NCBI RefSeq assembly: GCF_026151205.1
Contig: NC_087076.1
Span: 124,001-188,000, forward strand
DNA length: 64,000 nucleotides
Source: Bolinopsis microptera
Lineage: Eukaryota; Ctenophora; Tentaculata; Lobata; Bolinopsidae
Direction of reading: 5' to 3'
Shown piece after piece: positions 10,844 through 20,357 of this stretch. Numbering within the stretch: the first letter of the stretch is position 1; each line of letters opens with the position of its first letter. A program made the translations under genes and the position numbers. The notes under the pieces were generated by a model. The model searched no databases, was not told the origin of the DNA, and saw only the letters and a program-made list of their open reading frames with translations.

Positions 10844-12132
10844 GCTTAATCTATTTGACAAAATATTATGTCTAAGGAATCATCGAAGAAACCTGCAATT
10901 GTATTCTTGGACATAAAAAAGGCTTTTGACACTGTTAGCCATAACATTCTATTGAAAAAACTCAAGTATTATGGCATGGATGGCTTTGTCATTAAGTAGT
11001 TTGAAAGCTACCTGGGAGGCAGAAAACAGTGCACCAAAATACGTGGTAATGTAAGTACACTGCTTCCTGTAAACACAGGTGTGCCACAGGGCAGCATATT
11101 AGGTCCGATTCTCCTTAGTCTATTCATAAATTATCTCAGTCGTAATTGCACACAGTGTACTGCTTACTTATTTGCAGATGACAGTGCACTATATTTAGAT
11201 AATATTTCTAGAGGCTTATACAACAATGTAATAGAAGATATGAAAATTGTGTATAAATGGCTTAGAATTAACAAGCTAAGACTAAATGTTGCAAAGTCCT
11301 CATTCATAGTATAAATTGACAAATGTCCTAATCTTGACAGGCTGTCAATCCCTCTTGATTTGGAAAATGACTGTCTTCACATAGAAGAAACCCAATCTCA
11401 GAAATACTTAGGTCTCATGATAGACAACTTATTAAACTTTCAGGACCATATTTATTATGTGAAATCAAAAGTTTCTAGAAGAATAGGAGCATCATATAGG
11501 TCTAAAAATTTCCTTCCACTGAAATATAGAAAAATGTTTGTAAATGCTCTTATGCTCCCTCAATTTGATTATCTCAATATTTTGTACAAACAAATTAGCA
11601 AAAATTGCTATTAATGTTAATTGGCGTGAACAGTAAATGTGTATCGAGATATGAAATGGCTCCCCTTACATTTAAGGAGACAAATTTATTTATTACTTTA
11701 TGAGAAAAATTCATACAATATACACATAATATAGCATTGACCCTATATAAAAATTCAATATGAAATTCCATAAAAAATCTTAGTAAATTTTATAAAAATC
11801 CTTTAAGTAGTAGAAGTAGCCAGTTCAATTTGTATCTAAATTTATATCTAGTTCTGATATTTTAACAGCGCTACCACTTTTTATCCCTCTTGCTCCTCTT
11901 TATTACTTGATGTGACTGTTGATTATTGATGTTGGACATGGTTTGACAAACGTTGACCATTGTTAATAATCTGTTCCGGCGCGCGCTACTTCGTAGCACT
12001 TGCCATCAGGCCAATAACATTTCGAGAAGAAAGCGGCGCGCGCTACTTCGAAGAAATTTAGACGAGTAACAACCATCAATGACCAACCCCGAGTTTGTGG
12101 AAGATTATATGCAAAGCCGTATGGGATGTTAA

Positions 12133-12921
12133 CATAAAAACAGGTCAGAAATATTACATCTTGAGGCGGTAACACTGAGAGCATTAAATAAAAGTAAAAT
12201 ATATATTCCCAATCCTAAGACAAAGTACCAGCTGAGGAAAACAAACATCCTAACCAACTGCAAAGCTAATCTTCCGTTTACAGGACCAAAGAGTAGTCAA
12301 AGCAAAAAGTTCAATACACACAAATGTCTCATTGTGCATGATGCTTACTTTGACAAATTCGAGCAAGACAAATTCTCACGAGTCTTTGACATCAGCCGTG
12401 TAAAAGAAAAATCTGCTGAATCTACCATCAAGAACGGAAATCTGATTTCACGGATCAAGGCAGTCAAACCAGAAACTGTAGTTATTCACGTTGGTTTCGG
12501 TGACGTGCTGTGTAATACAGAAGGCAACACCATAACAAATAACTTTAAAAAGATTATTTACAATGTTCTAAAGAATACCTCAACCAAACTATGTGTTTCG
12601 CTTATGATACCAGTACCAGGATACCCTGAAACCAATAGTAGACTACGGCAGATCAACAACACCTTAAAGGAATTTATATCCTGCGAAAGAACCTCCCACA
12701 AGTACAAGGATCGCCTATTTACAACCAACAATGACTCTCTAGGAGGAAACATAGAAAGAAAAATCAACGACAATGGAAAAGCAAGTATCCAACTTAGTGA
12801 ACGTGGACAATCTAGGCTTTGGCTACGTCTCAGAGACAGTCTGCAGCGCTCGGTAGGAATCCAAACACCATCAAAACAAACAAACAACAGAACCCTACGG
12901 AACGATTCACTACATGAATAA
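12133..12921 (+). CDS. LINE A ORF1, degenerate SGNH/GDSL-esterase-like domain
   Basis: Open from 12133 to the TAA at 12919-12921, with no clear ATG upstream, so it is 5'-truncated or starts elsewhere. The fold pattern is that of SGNH hydrolases in CR1/L2-like ORF1 proteins: CLIVHDAYFDKF (block I position), ETVVIHVGFGDVL (block III position) and ASIQLSERG (block V position). Compared with the intact-looking homologue in LINE D (VTDSIMRHI, HLGINDI, DNLHLSERG), the Ser, Asn and His catalytic positions are replaced, so esterase activity is unlikely. Its stop overlaps the ORF2 start in ATGAATAA (12914-12921), which suggests coupled reinitiation. Confidence 0.6.
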   Translation, partial: HKNRSEILHLEAVTLRALNKSKIYIPNPKTKYQLRKTNILTNCKANLPFTGPKSSQSKKFNTHKCLIVHDAYFDKFEQDKFSRVFDISRVKEKSAESTIKNGNLISRIKAVKPETVVIHVGFGDVLCNTEGNTITNNFKKIIYNVLKNTSTKLCVSLMIPVPGYPETNSRLRQINNTLKEFISCERTSHKYKDRLFTTNNDSLGGNIERKINDNGKASIQLSERGQSRLWLRLRDSLQRSVGIQTPSKQTNNRTLRNDSLHE

Positions 12922-14185
12922 CAATCACAAGAAAAGGCATAGTGAGGTAGAATACAAAAACTGTGATTTGTCGATCCTCTCCTGGAATATTCACGACATT
13001 AATCACCAAACCCTAGGGAAGAAAACGGATCAAAATGAATTCACCAGAATTCTAACCAGCGGTTTAATTTTCTGCCTCCAAGAAACAAAAGGGAATGTCG
13101 AGCTTCCCCAGTATAAATGTTTTAACAAACTAAGGTCTGACTCACGATCAGGCGGTCTCTGTATCGGTGTTCACAGATCTATTAGTGAATTTGTGAGGCC
13201 TATTATGTGTGAATCACAAGACATCTTGGCTGTAAATATCTCAACTACAGCTACTGGGCTCAGCAAGGACCTAATGCTTATAAATGTGTATGACTCTCCT
13301 CCCAACTCATCTTACAAAATAAAAAAGCTCGCCTTGGGCTCGGATGTAGACACAATGGGGCATACTCTTGAATTCATTGCGTCACTTAAGACCAAAGCGA
13401 TACTTCTAGTTGGGGACTTCAACGCAAGAACAGGTAACCTTAACGCAGATGAAGCGGTTCAACCCTGCAATGACGAATTCACAACAGGTCAAATCGAGTC
13501 CTACCCTTCTTACCACAAACAACGAGCAAGCAGGGACCCTGTCATCAATGACCGGGGTAAAAAATTTCTAGACTTAATTCAGAGCTGTAATATGTCTATC
13601 CTAAATGGATCCACTCTAGGTGACATATTTGGCGAGTCGACGTCACACCAATACAATGGAACTAGTATTGTGGACTATATGGCATTATCAAATGACACAC
13701 GACATGTAATCAAACATTTCAAAGCCCTTGAGCTCTCCGACCTATCAGACCATCGGCCGCTGCTGTGCTCTTTGAAATCAACTCAGAAAATAATAGACTC
13801 AGAATCAGCTCTCAACCTTTATGATGATGTACAAGAAAAGGTGCAGTGGAATGGTGAGCAATCAGCAAAAGAATACAAAGCAAGGCTCCTTAAGCTAAGT
13901 ACGCTTAAAACTATCTCTGACCTTGTTGACGAAGCATGTCATTCTGAAGAAGACGTCCACAGTCTTAACCTTAGATTAACCAGACTCCTTGTGGACATCA
14001 ACAAAGATGTAGAGAGTCCCCGAAAAAATCATATCACCAAGAAACGCAAGCCAAGAATTCAGGCCAAAAATCGCTGGTTCGATGCAAAATGCATTATACT
14101 GAAACGAGAAGTCAACAAGCTTGCCAGAAAATATGGAAAACAGCCTAGAAACGATGTTATACGCATTGAGTACTACGCTAAGAAA
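12914..14185 (+). pseudogene. LINE A ORF2, 5' segment (AP-endonuclease-like domain)
   Basis: Starts ATGAATAAC overlapping ORF1. An exonuclease-endonuclease-phosphatase domain is evident: LSILSWNIHD, FCLQETKG, GGLCIGVHRS, LLVGDFNARTGN, SIVDYMALS and LSDHRPLL, giving the N, E, D/N and D/H metal and catalytic residues in order. The linker continues to YYAKK at 14185, then the frame is broken by the nested LINE and ends at a chance stop (14218). The frame resumes at 20358 with the duplicated YYAKK. Confidence 0.88.
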
Positions 14186-14615
14186 TCCCCGGCAAATCTG
14201 CTTGACCACTTCGGTTAGTACTCTACACCCCTTACCTTACTCTTTTTATCCACCACTACTAAAACTTGATTCCTAACTATATTATTCAAGCTAAAATAAT
14301 CTCCCTCAATTCAGATCCAACTAAACTGCCACGCTTTAAACACAAGTCACACGAGTCTAAAGGTCCGCCAGATGTCGAGGTAGTTGAAACTTTTCACGCG
14401 ACTGAGACACATACCCAAGCAGAAATTATCCCCGAACCAGGTATGTCCACTAAGTCATTAACTTCACACGCCAGTGACCTTCTCTCTTAAAATTACAACT
14501 CATGTTATTCTTTTTTCTTATAATTTTTAATCTCAAGCCGACCAAAACACAGCCGAAAATGTTGTAATCAAGGCAGCCTAACCTCCCATACAAATCAAAA
14601 TTAGTCCTGATGGTT

Positions 14616-15544
14616 AAACACACACCAACGCATTTTTATCCTCAGAAACCAAGGGATCTGAACAAGTAACTCCTGCAGACATTCCTGCATCCCCCTGCGT
14701 TCAGGAAGACAACCTAGAACAAGCACCCACCACCTCGACGACTGCAGATCTCATGGGGGCTGCCCCACTCACGGAAACACCTCCTGATGCGGGACCTTCA
14801 ACCACGAATCATCCGAACGAGATAGAGCTCTCAGACCAGCTGATACAAGACATGCTTGCTGAATCTATACCTCAACAACAGCAAGAACTAGAGAAATTGG
14901 AAAGTAATACTGACAAGAAACTATATCCTATATGGATCCACAAATCGGATTACCGCCCAATCTCTCAGAATGAAAGCGACGCCTTGAAATCTGACATGAT
15001 GAAGAACTTTCTGACTCTTGCGAGAAATGGCGACCTCACAATTGATTTTCGATTCACCTCGAAATTCTCGGACCTTAAGTCCGGTAAGATGAAACTAACA
15101 TCAGAAGTGCCTGAGGCTGCAGAGGCCATTAAGCGGGTCTTATCTAACATGCCTTTTTGGAAGGTCTTGACCACGGAGGACCTGAACACACAGGAAGGCA
15201 AAACTTTCTGGGTGTTTGTTCCCTCGGTGTGCCACGAATTCGTTGAAGACAACTCACTGAACGAGTTGATTCGTGCGCACACCGGGTGGTTCTTAGAACC
15301 AAACGATGTCCGAACTGCGTTACCCCCGAAGAAAATTAAGGATACTAGGAATCACCTTTGCTACATATTCTTATCCTATAAAGCCCAGTGCTATTTCTTA
15401 TACTTTGGATGGAACATATCCCTTCTGGGATGCACCCTGAAGTTACAGGAATACGGCGAACGAAGGGACACCACACCAACACTTACTACAGACAACTCTC
15501 CTCAAGATCTTGTAAATTCACTATCAACATCATCCCTGCAATAA
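14616..15544 (+). CDS. Nested LINE ORF1, uncharacterised nucleic-acid-binding type
   Basis: The frame is open from just after a TAA near 14612 to the stop at 15542-15544; the first ATG is 14753 (263 residues). The N-terminal part is Pro/Thr/Glu-rich, then comes YPIWIHKSDYRPIS, and a C-terminal globular stretch with FWKVLTTEDL, FWVFVPSV and LGWF/FGW-like hydrophobics. It resembles the DUF4780-like region of LINE ORF1 proteins. A short open piece upstream (14266-14490) may be its displaced N-terminus, which would imply frame damage. Function is inferred from position before ORF2. Confidence 0.5.
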
Positions 15545-15801
15545 TTACTCGCCCTCAAACTGGAATGAATGAAACTTATTTATGTGTGCATCCCCCCATC
15601 AAGTGATGGATATATTTCATTGTTACTTGTTTTTACATAAAAATATAATAAACTGTTATGTGATAATTGGACTTTTTACAAGTTCTCTTGTAAAATTTTC
15701 GTTACAATTCAATCTTAACTTATCGACTTTATCGATCAACAAGTTGTATTATTCTCTGTCTCCTCTTCACTCCTTACCTCAATTCAGTTCAGTCTCCATC
15801 A

Positions 15802-18800
15802 ATGCATTTATACATATTTAAACTAGCACAATCTATTTACATCTCCCGTATAACACTTATTCTCAACCTACCTTGCTTAGTTAAGGTAGTGATGGTGGTA
15901 CACAGTCAGCTTCAGGTTAGTGGTCCTAATTCTTTAAATCCCAAAAAACGAACAAACACTAACCGAATCCCCGAATCAACCGTGAACTATATACCATGCT
16001 CACAGATCAACCTTCACCACTCCGCGATCCCTACGGCTCATTTTTATCAAAGCATAGAACAGAATGACGATCTTCCCTTCATCACGTTTGTGCAGGAACC
16101 ATACTGCTATAAAGGTAAACCAAAACACACCCCTGGAAACGGCGTTACATTCTACCACTCAGCCCCTGATCTTGCAAATCCCAGAGCAACGCTGACAATT
16201 TCTAACAACCTTGCAAATCAATTTTTCTTCCAAAAACAATTCTCCGGGCGGGACATATCAACATGTTCTATTGAACTTCCCACATCAAAATTATATCTAT
16301 CCAGCGTCTACATGGAGACCAACTCATCTAGTGAACCCCCCGAGAAATTTATCAAACTAGCTGAGCACTGTCTCACTCACAAACATGGCCTTATAATCGG
16401 TACGGACAGCAATGCGCACCACACATTGTGGGGCAACAAAACCACCAACACGCGCGGTATTAAACTCCTTGATTGTCTGGCCCAAACCGGACTACTTTGG
16501 CTCAACAACGGCAAATTCACTTTCAAGCGAAACAACCAAGAAACAGCCATTGATCTCACGCTCCGAAACGACTTCGCCCCACCAGTCGAATTCTGGGATA
16601 CCAACCCAAACTTTTCCGTATCTGACCACGTGCTCATTGAATTCGTCATAAACCTAGACAAAAACAATATTAAGACGCGCCCTATCCGTACTCTAAATAA
16701 AAAGAAATGCGACTGGTCTCAATTCAGATCGACCCTAAAAAGTGAAACAGATTCTGACCCTGTATTAGCAAGACTGAAAGCTCAACCATACAATTCAATT
16801 TACAACAAAGACTACCATTATCTCAACACCATAGTATACCGCCTCAACGATATACTTAATTCGTGCTTCAGAAAATCCTGCCCACCAACGTTCATTCGCA
16901 ACCAGAAAAAGTTATCATGGTGGTCGAACGAACTTACTGAGGCCGAACAAAACCTTGTTCTAGCCAGAAACAACCACGAAAATGACCCCCTGAACACGGA
17001 TCTTCATTCTTCATACAAAGAAGCACACAAAGCACTGGACTCGCTCATAACCAAAGAATCCAACGCTCACTGGCAAACCTTCTGCTCTGGTCTACAGAAA
17101 AACAAAAACGTCGCGAAAATATGCAAATCACTTATGGGAAATAAAACGACAAATCTCAGCTCTCTCCGCAAATACGACGGCTCTTACACTGAAAGCCCGA
17201 AAGAAACCTTAGAACTTCTTTCTTCAACTCTCTTCACTAACACGGCTCCTGACCGCTCCAAACTGAACCCTTGTAAGGACTACCTATCACCGGATGAACT
17301 GAACTCAATTATCTCGCTCTCACGCATGAACGATGCTATCAAAGAACTAAAAAACAACAAAGCTCCAGGCCATGACAGTATTACCAACGAAATCCTTAGC
17401 GAAGCATACGAGATTATCAGGGTACACCTTCTATATATCTTTAGACTCTCGCTATTTTGCGGGCGCCTACCCGAGGCCTGGCAAACCTCAAACTCTGCAA
17501 TTTTATCTAAACCAGGTAAAGATGATTACTTCTCAGCAAAATCTTTCCGCGTCATCACACTCTCATCTTGCACTCTTAAACTAATGGAACGTCTCATTCT
17601 CTGGCACCTGCAAAGGGACCTCAAACTCGAAGTATCACTCTCCCCCAAACAATTCGGCTTCCGCAAAGGCTGCAGCACTGAATCAGCAATTCTGAAACTA
17701 GTATCACTGGTAGAAACCTCGTTAAAAGTAGGGAACTACTCACTGGGTATCTTTCTCGACATCCAAGGGGCTTTCGACAATATTCCATTCTCTGCCATCA
17801 AAGAAGCATTAGAAAAAACGAAAGCAAAGGGCAACGTGAGTAACTGGATTCTTCACTTCATAACTACTAGGAAAATGAAACTTAACCTCAAAGGGGTTGC
17901 CCTCATCATATGGATCCTTGCTGGTACACCCCAAGGAGGAGTTCTATCACCTCTTCTTTGGAACATAGTTCTCAACTCTCTAATCATTCTTCTAGACACC
18001 TTGAAGAACCTCTTAGCCTTCGCAGATGACCTAGCCATTATTCTCTCAGGGTTCTGTCTAAACACACTTAGAGACCTTGGCCAGCACTACATCACAACAT
18101 GTAATAAGTGGTGCGAAAATAATGGACTCAAATTAAACGCAATAAAAACACAAGTTATTATCTTCAGCAGAAAATACAAAATCACCCTCCCACCCAAGAT
18201 AAGATTAAAAGGCCTAGATATTGAATTCTGCAATACAGTAAAATACCTCGGTATTCACTTAGACAGTCGCTTAAACTGGCACGAACACGTCCACCAAACT
18301 GCCAGGAAATGCACTAACATCCTCTTTGCTACACGCAAAATGATCGGCGAACAGTGGGGGTTGAGCCCGGACAAGATTTGCTGGGTATTTAACTCTATCA
18401 TCAAACCAATCATGACATATGCCTGCGTTACATGGGCTCCCAGATTACTAGATAACAAATCTCTGATGAAACGACTTGACCGTACAGGGAACCTAACACT
18501 ACTAATGGCAACAGGTGCCAGGCGCACGTCGTCCAAGAATGTTCTACACACATTATTTTCACAACTCCCAGCCTCTCTCGAACTTGAGAAAACATCTCTT
18601 CTCCAAGCGATCCGCCTCAAAAGTCTTGATCACTGGCCGAACCTTCAAGTGGATAACACCGTGCGGAAATCTCTCGAGCCATGCTATATCATAATTGACC
18701 GCATTCTTAACACGATCTTCACAAACTACGACCACCAAAAAAATGACCTAACCAAACCAACAGACATCAGCCAGAAGAACTACACACTAGAAATAAATGG

Positions 18801-19722
18801 ACATGACATGATTCCTCTCGAGCCACTAAACTACATAATCACAACTTACACAGATGGATCGAAACACGCAGATGAAACCACAGGTTACGGGGTAGCCATT
18901 TTTATGGATTCAGAAACATGGATGACCGAAAATTACACCATGGAACGGTATCACACTGTCTTCCAATGCGAAGCTCACGCTCTCCTAAGGGCAAGCTTCC
19001 TACTAAATGACATCTTGTCATCTCCCTCTCTCTCAGATCACAGAGTCATAATCTACTCAGACTCACAAGCACTTATCAAAGCACTCTCGAACCCATACTC
19101 GATCAATAAGACCATAATCGATCTTCACCATAGCTTAAACGACACAGCATCAACTCACCATATAATGATAGAGTGGGTCCCAGGACACAAAGACCACTAC
19201 GGAAACGAACTAGCAGACAAGCTAGCAAACATTAGAGTTGTTGAGCCTAACCCAACTCTCTCAACAAAACAGCCGCCCATTCCTCACACTTTCTTCAAAA
19301 ACAAGATACATAAACACATCAGAGACAAGACGAACAAGAACTGGCATAACTGCAACATAAGTAATAACACTAAAGAGCTGGTCTCAGCAATCGTGAACCA
19401 TAATCTCCAAGGTCAACATCTCTTCAAGTTAGGTTTTGACGTCCTCAGACCTTTTACTAGACTCATAACAGGTCACAACAACCTCAACCATTTTCAAAAC
19501 AAAATTGATTATACAACTGCACCACAATGTAGTTTCTGCGAAGAAGACATACATGAAACAGCTATGCACCTCATATGCGACTGTGTATACTTCGCCAGGG
19601 TTCGCATGGAAAAATTCGGAGAAGACCCAATAACAATCGACCAACTAATGCGCTTCATTTCGCGTACCAAGAAAAAGGACCTAACGGTGCTATTAAATTT
19701 CATCGGCGATTATGAATTGTAA
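15802..19722 (+). CDS. Nested LINE ORF2: endonuclease, reverse transcriptase, RNase H
   Basis: An uninterrupted 1306-codon frame. The endonuclease has FVQEPYCYKG, SSVYMETNSS, LIIGTDSNAHHTLWG and SVSDHVLIEF (about residues 70-290). The RT has NNKAPGHDSI, RKGCSTESAI, LDIQGAFDNI, GTPQGGVLSPLLWN and AFADDLAIIL (about 520-760). RNase H has all four acidic positions: TYTDGSK, FQCEAHAL, IYSDSQAL and GNELADKLA (about 1012-1140). A C-terminal Cys/His knuckle has CSFCEEDIHETAMHLICDC. The frame opens at 15802; MVVHSQLQ at 15892 could be the true start. An intact frame of this length suggests recent insertion. Confidence 0.93.
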   Translation: MHLYIFKLAQSIYISRITLILNLPCLVKVVMVVHSQLQVSGPNSLNPKKRTNTNRIPESTVNYIPCSQINLHHSAIPTAHFYQSIEQNDDLPFITFVQEPYCYKGKPKHTPGNGVTFYHSAPDLANPRATLTISNNLANQFFFQKQFSGRDISTCSIELPTSKLYLSSVYMETNSSSEPPEKFIKLAEHCLTHKHGLIIGTDSNAHHTLWGNKTTNTRGIKLLDCLAQTGLLWLNNGKFTFKRNNQETAIDLTLRNDFAPPVEFWDTNPNFSVSDHVLIEFVINLDKNNIKTRPIRTLNKKKCDWSQFRSTLKSETDSDPVLARLKAQPYNSIYNKDYHYLNTIVYRLNDILNSCFRKSCPPTFIRNQKKLSWWSNELTEAEQNLVLARNNHENDPLNTDLHSSYKEAHKALDSLITKESNAHWQTFCSGLQKNKNVAKICKSLMGNKTTNLSSLRKYDGSYTESPKETLELLSSTLFTNTAPDRSKLNPCKDYLSPDELNSIISLSRMNDAIKELKNNKAPGHDSITNEILSEAYEIIRVHLLYIFRLSLFCGRLPEAWQTSNSAILSKPGKDDYFSAKSFRVITLSSCTLKLMERLILWHLQRDLKLEVSLSPKQFGFRKGCSTESAILKLVSLVETSLKVGNYSLGIFLDIQGAFDNIPFSAIKEALEKTKAKGNVSNWILHFITTRKMKLNLKGVALIIWILAGTPQGGVLSPLLWNIVLNSLIILLDTLKNLLAFADDLAIILSGFCLNTLRDLGQHYITTCNKWCENNGLKLNAIKTQVIIFSRKYKITLPPKIRLKGLDIEFCNTVKYLGIHLDSRLNWHEHVHQTARKCTNILFATRKMIGEQWGLSPDKICWVFNSIIKPIMTYACVTWAPRLLDNKSLMKRLDRTGNLTLLMATGARRTSSKNVLHTLFSQLPASLELEKTSLLQAIRLKSLDHWPNLQVDNTVRKSLEPCYIIIDRILNTIFTNYDHQKNDLTKPTDISQKNYTLEINGHDMIPLEPLNYIITTYTDGSKHADETTGYGVAIFMDSETWMTENYTMERYHTVFQCEAHALLRASFLLNDILSSPSLSDHRVIIYSDSQALIKALSNPYSINKTIIDLHHSLNDTASTHHIMIEWVPGHKDHYGNELADKLANIRVVEPNPTLSTKQPPIPHTFFKNKIHKHIRDKTNKNWHNCNISNNTKELVSAIVNHNLQGQHLFKLGFDVLRPFTRLITGHNNLNHFQNKIDYTTAPQCSFCEEDIHETAMHLICDCVYFARVRMEKFGEDPITIDQLMRFISRTKKKDLTVLLNFIGDYEL

Positions 19723-20357
19723 ATCAATCCAAACTATGACTCACTGACTTCATCACCATGGAAACCAGTATCGTACGCGCGCGAGCGGGCATTAGAAAAC
19801 ATGACATCCAAATGGACGCTTACATAATGAAAATAACGCGCGGCGAATGATCATAGGAAAGTCCCCCGCGATGCGGAGCAGGTAAGCTACCTGGATCGGA
19901 AACTTCCTAAACTCATTACCGACAAAACTGCTATTGCTATTCAAGATGCGTCACCCTCGTAGACAGATTTAGCACCGTATACGCTCGAATTTTGGTACAG
20001 CCCCCCGCGACGCGGAGCAGGTGGTTCCCTGGAACGGGCTGCCCAAAATTCGCAGCAACCAAAAAACGCCGCAAAAATCACTTAATTCGCATCTAAAACA
20101 CAATCTCATAAATTTCCACACATACACAGGGCCGACTGTCTACTCCCTGCAAAAACACGAAGAGACAAAACTCGAGGGGTCTATTACCCATCCGAGTTCT
20201 ATTGTTACGCGCGCGTGTCAATTGTACAGTGCACCGGCCTGCGCTGTCCTCTTGGCATTGTTGTCGCCTTTATGACCCTCAAATCTAAAAGTAGGTTGAG
20301 GGCACTACATGGGGTCTAGCGCTGCCCCGTGTCAAAATACATACATACATACATACA

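Larger units (their letters stand above)
8320..11615 (+). pseudogene. Decayed CR1-like LINE, ORF2 remnant split by two insertions
   Basis: Pieces of one endonuclease/reverse transcriptase reading frame run left to right. 8320-8855 has RIRKKRMLFKKYKK, then NDLKCIWKTIKHAS and FATVG. 10590-10695 has NQLLTNHHDQYGFRKDHST. 10853-11615 has VFLDIKKAFDTVSHNILL, GVPQGSILGPIL, LFADDSALYL and SQKYLGLMIDN. The xADD catalytic box is FADD. Several stops and frameshifts (near 10998 and 11312) make it non-coding. Breaks at 8859-10162 and 10696-10843 are explained by inserted elements. 10163-10590 is AT-rich with little recognisable coding. Confidence 0.75.
14186..20357 (+). mobile_element. Complete RNase H-bearing LINE nested in LINE A
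   Basis: Bounded by a 15-bp TSD TACTACGCTAAGAAA (14171-14185 and 20358-20372). Removing 6172 bp restores the LINE A frame, so the boundaries are firm. It has ORF1, a 1306-residue ORF2 and a 3' end of CATA repeats (about 20338-20357). RNase H downstream of the RT and a GTPQGGVLSPLLWN block suggest the R1/LOA/I assemblage. The 3' UTR (19725-20335) has two copies of a CCGCGAYGCGGAGCAGGT motif near 19866 and 20005. Confidence 0.93.

Noticed and set aside
20021-20275. Separate 84-residue gene after the nested LINE ORF2
   Set aside because: It lies in the 3' UTR of the nested LINE; WNGLPKIRSNQK faintly recalls RT C-terminal wording, but there is too little to call.
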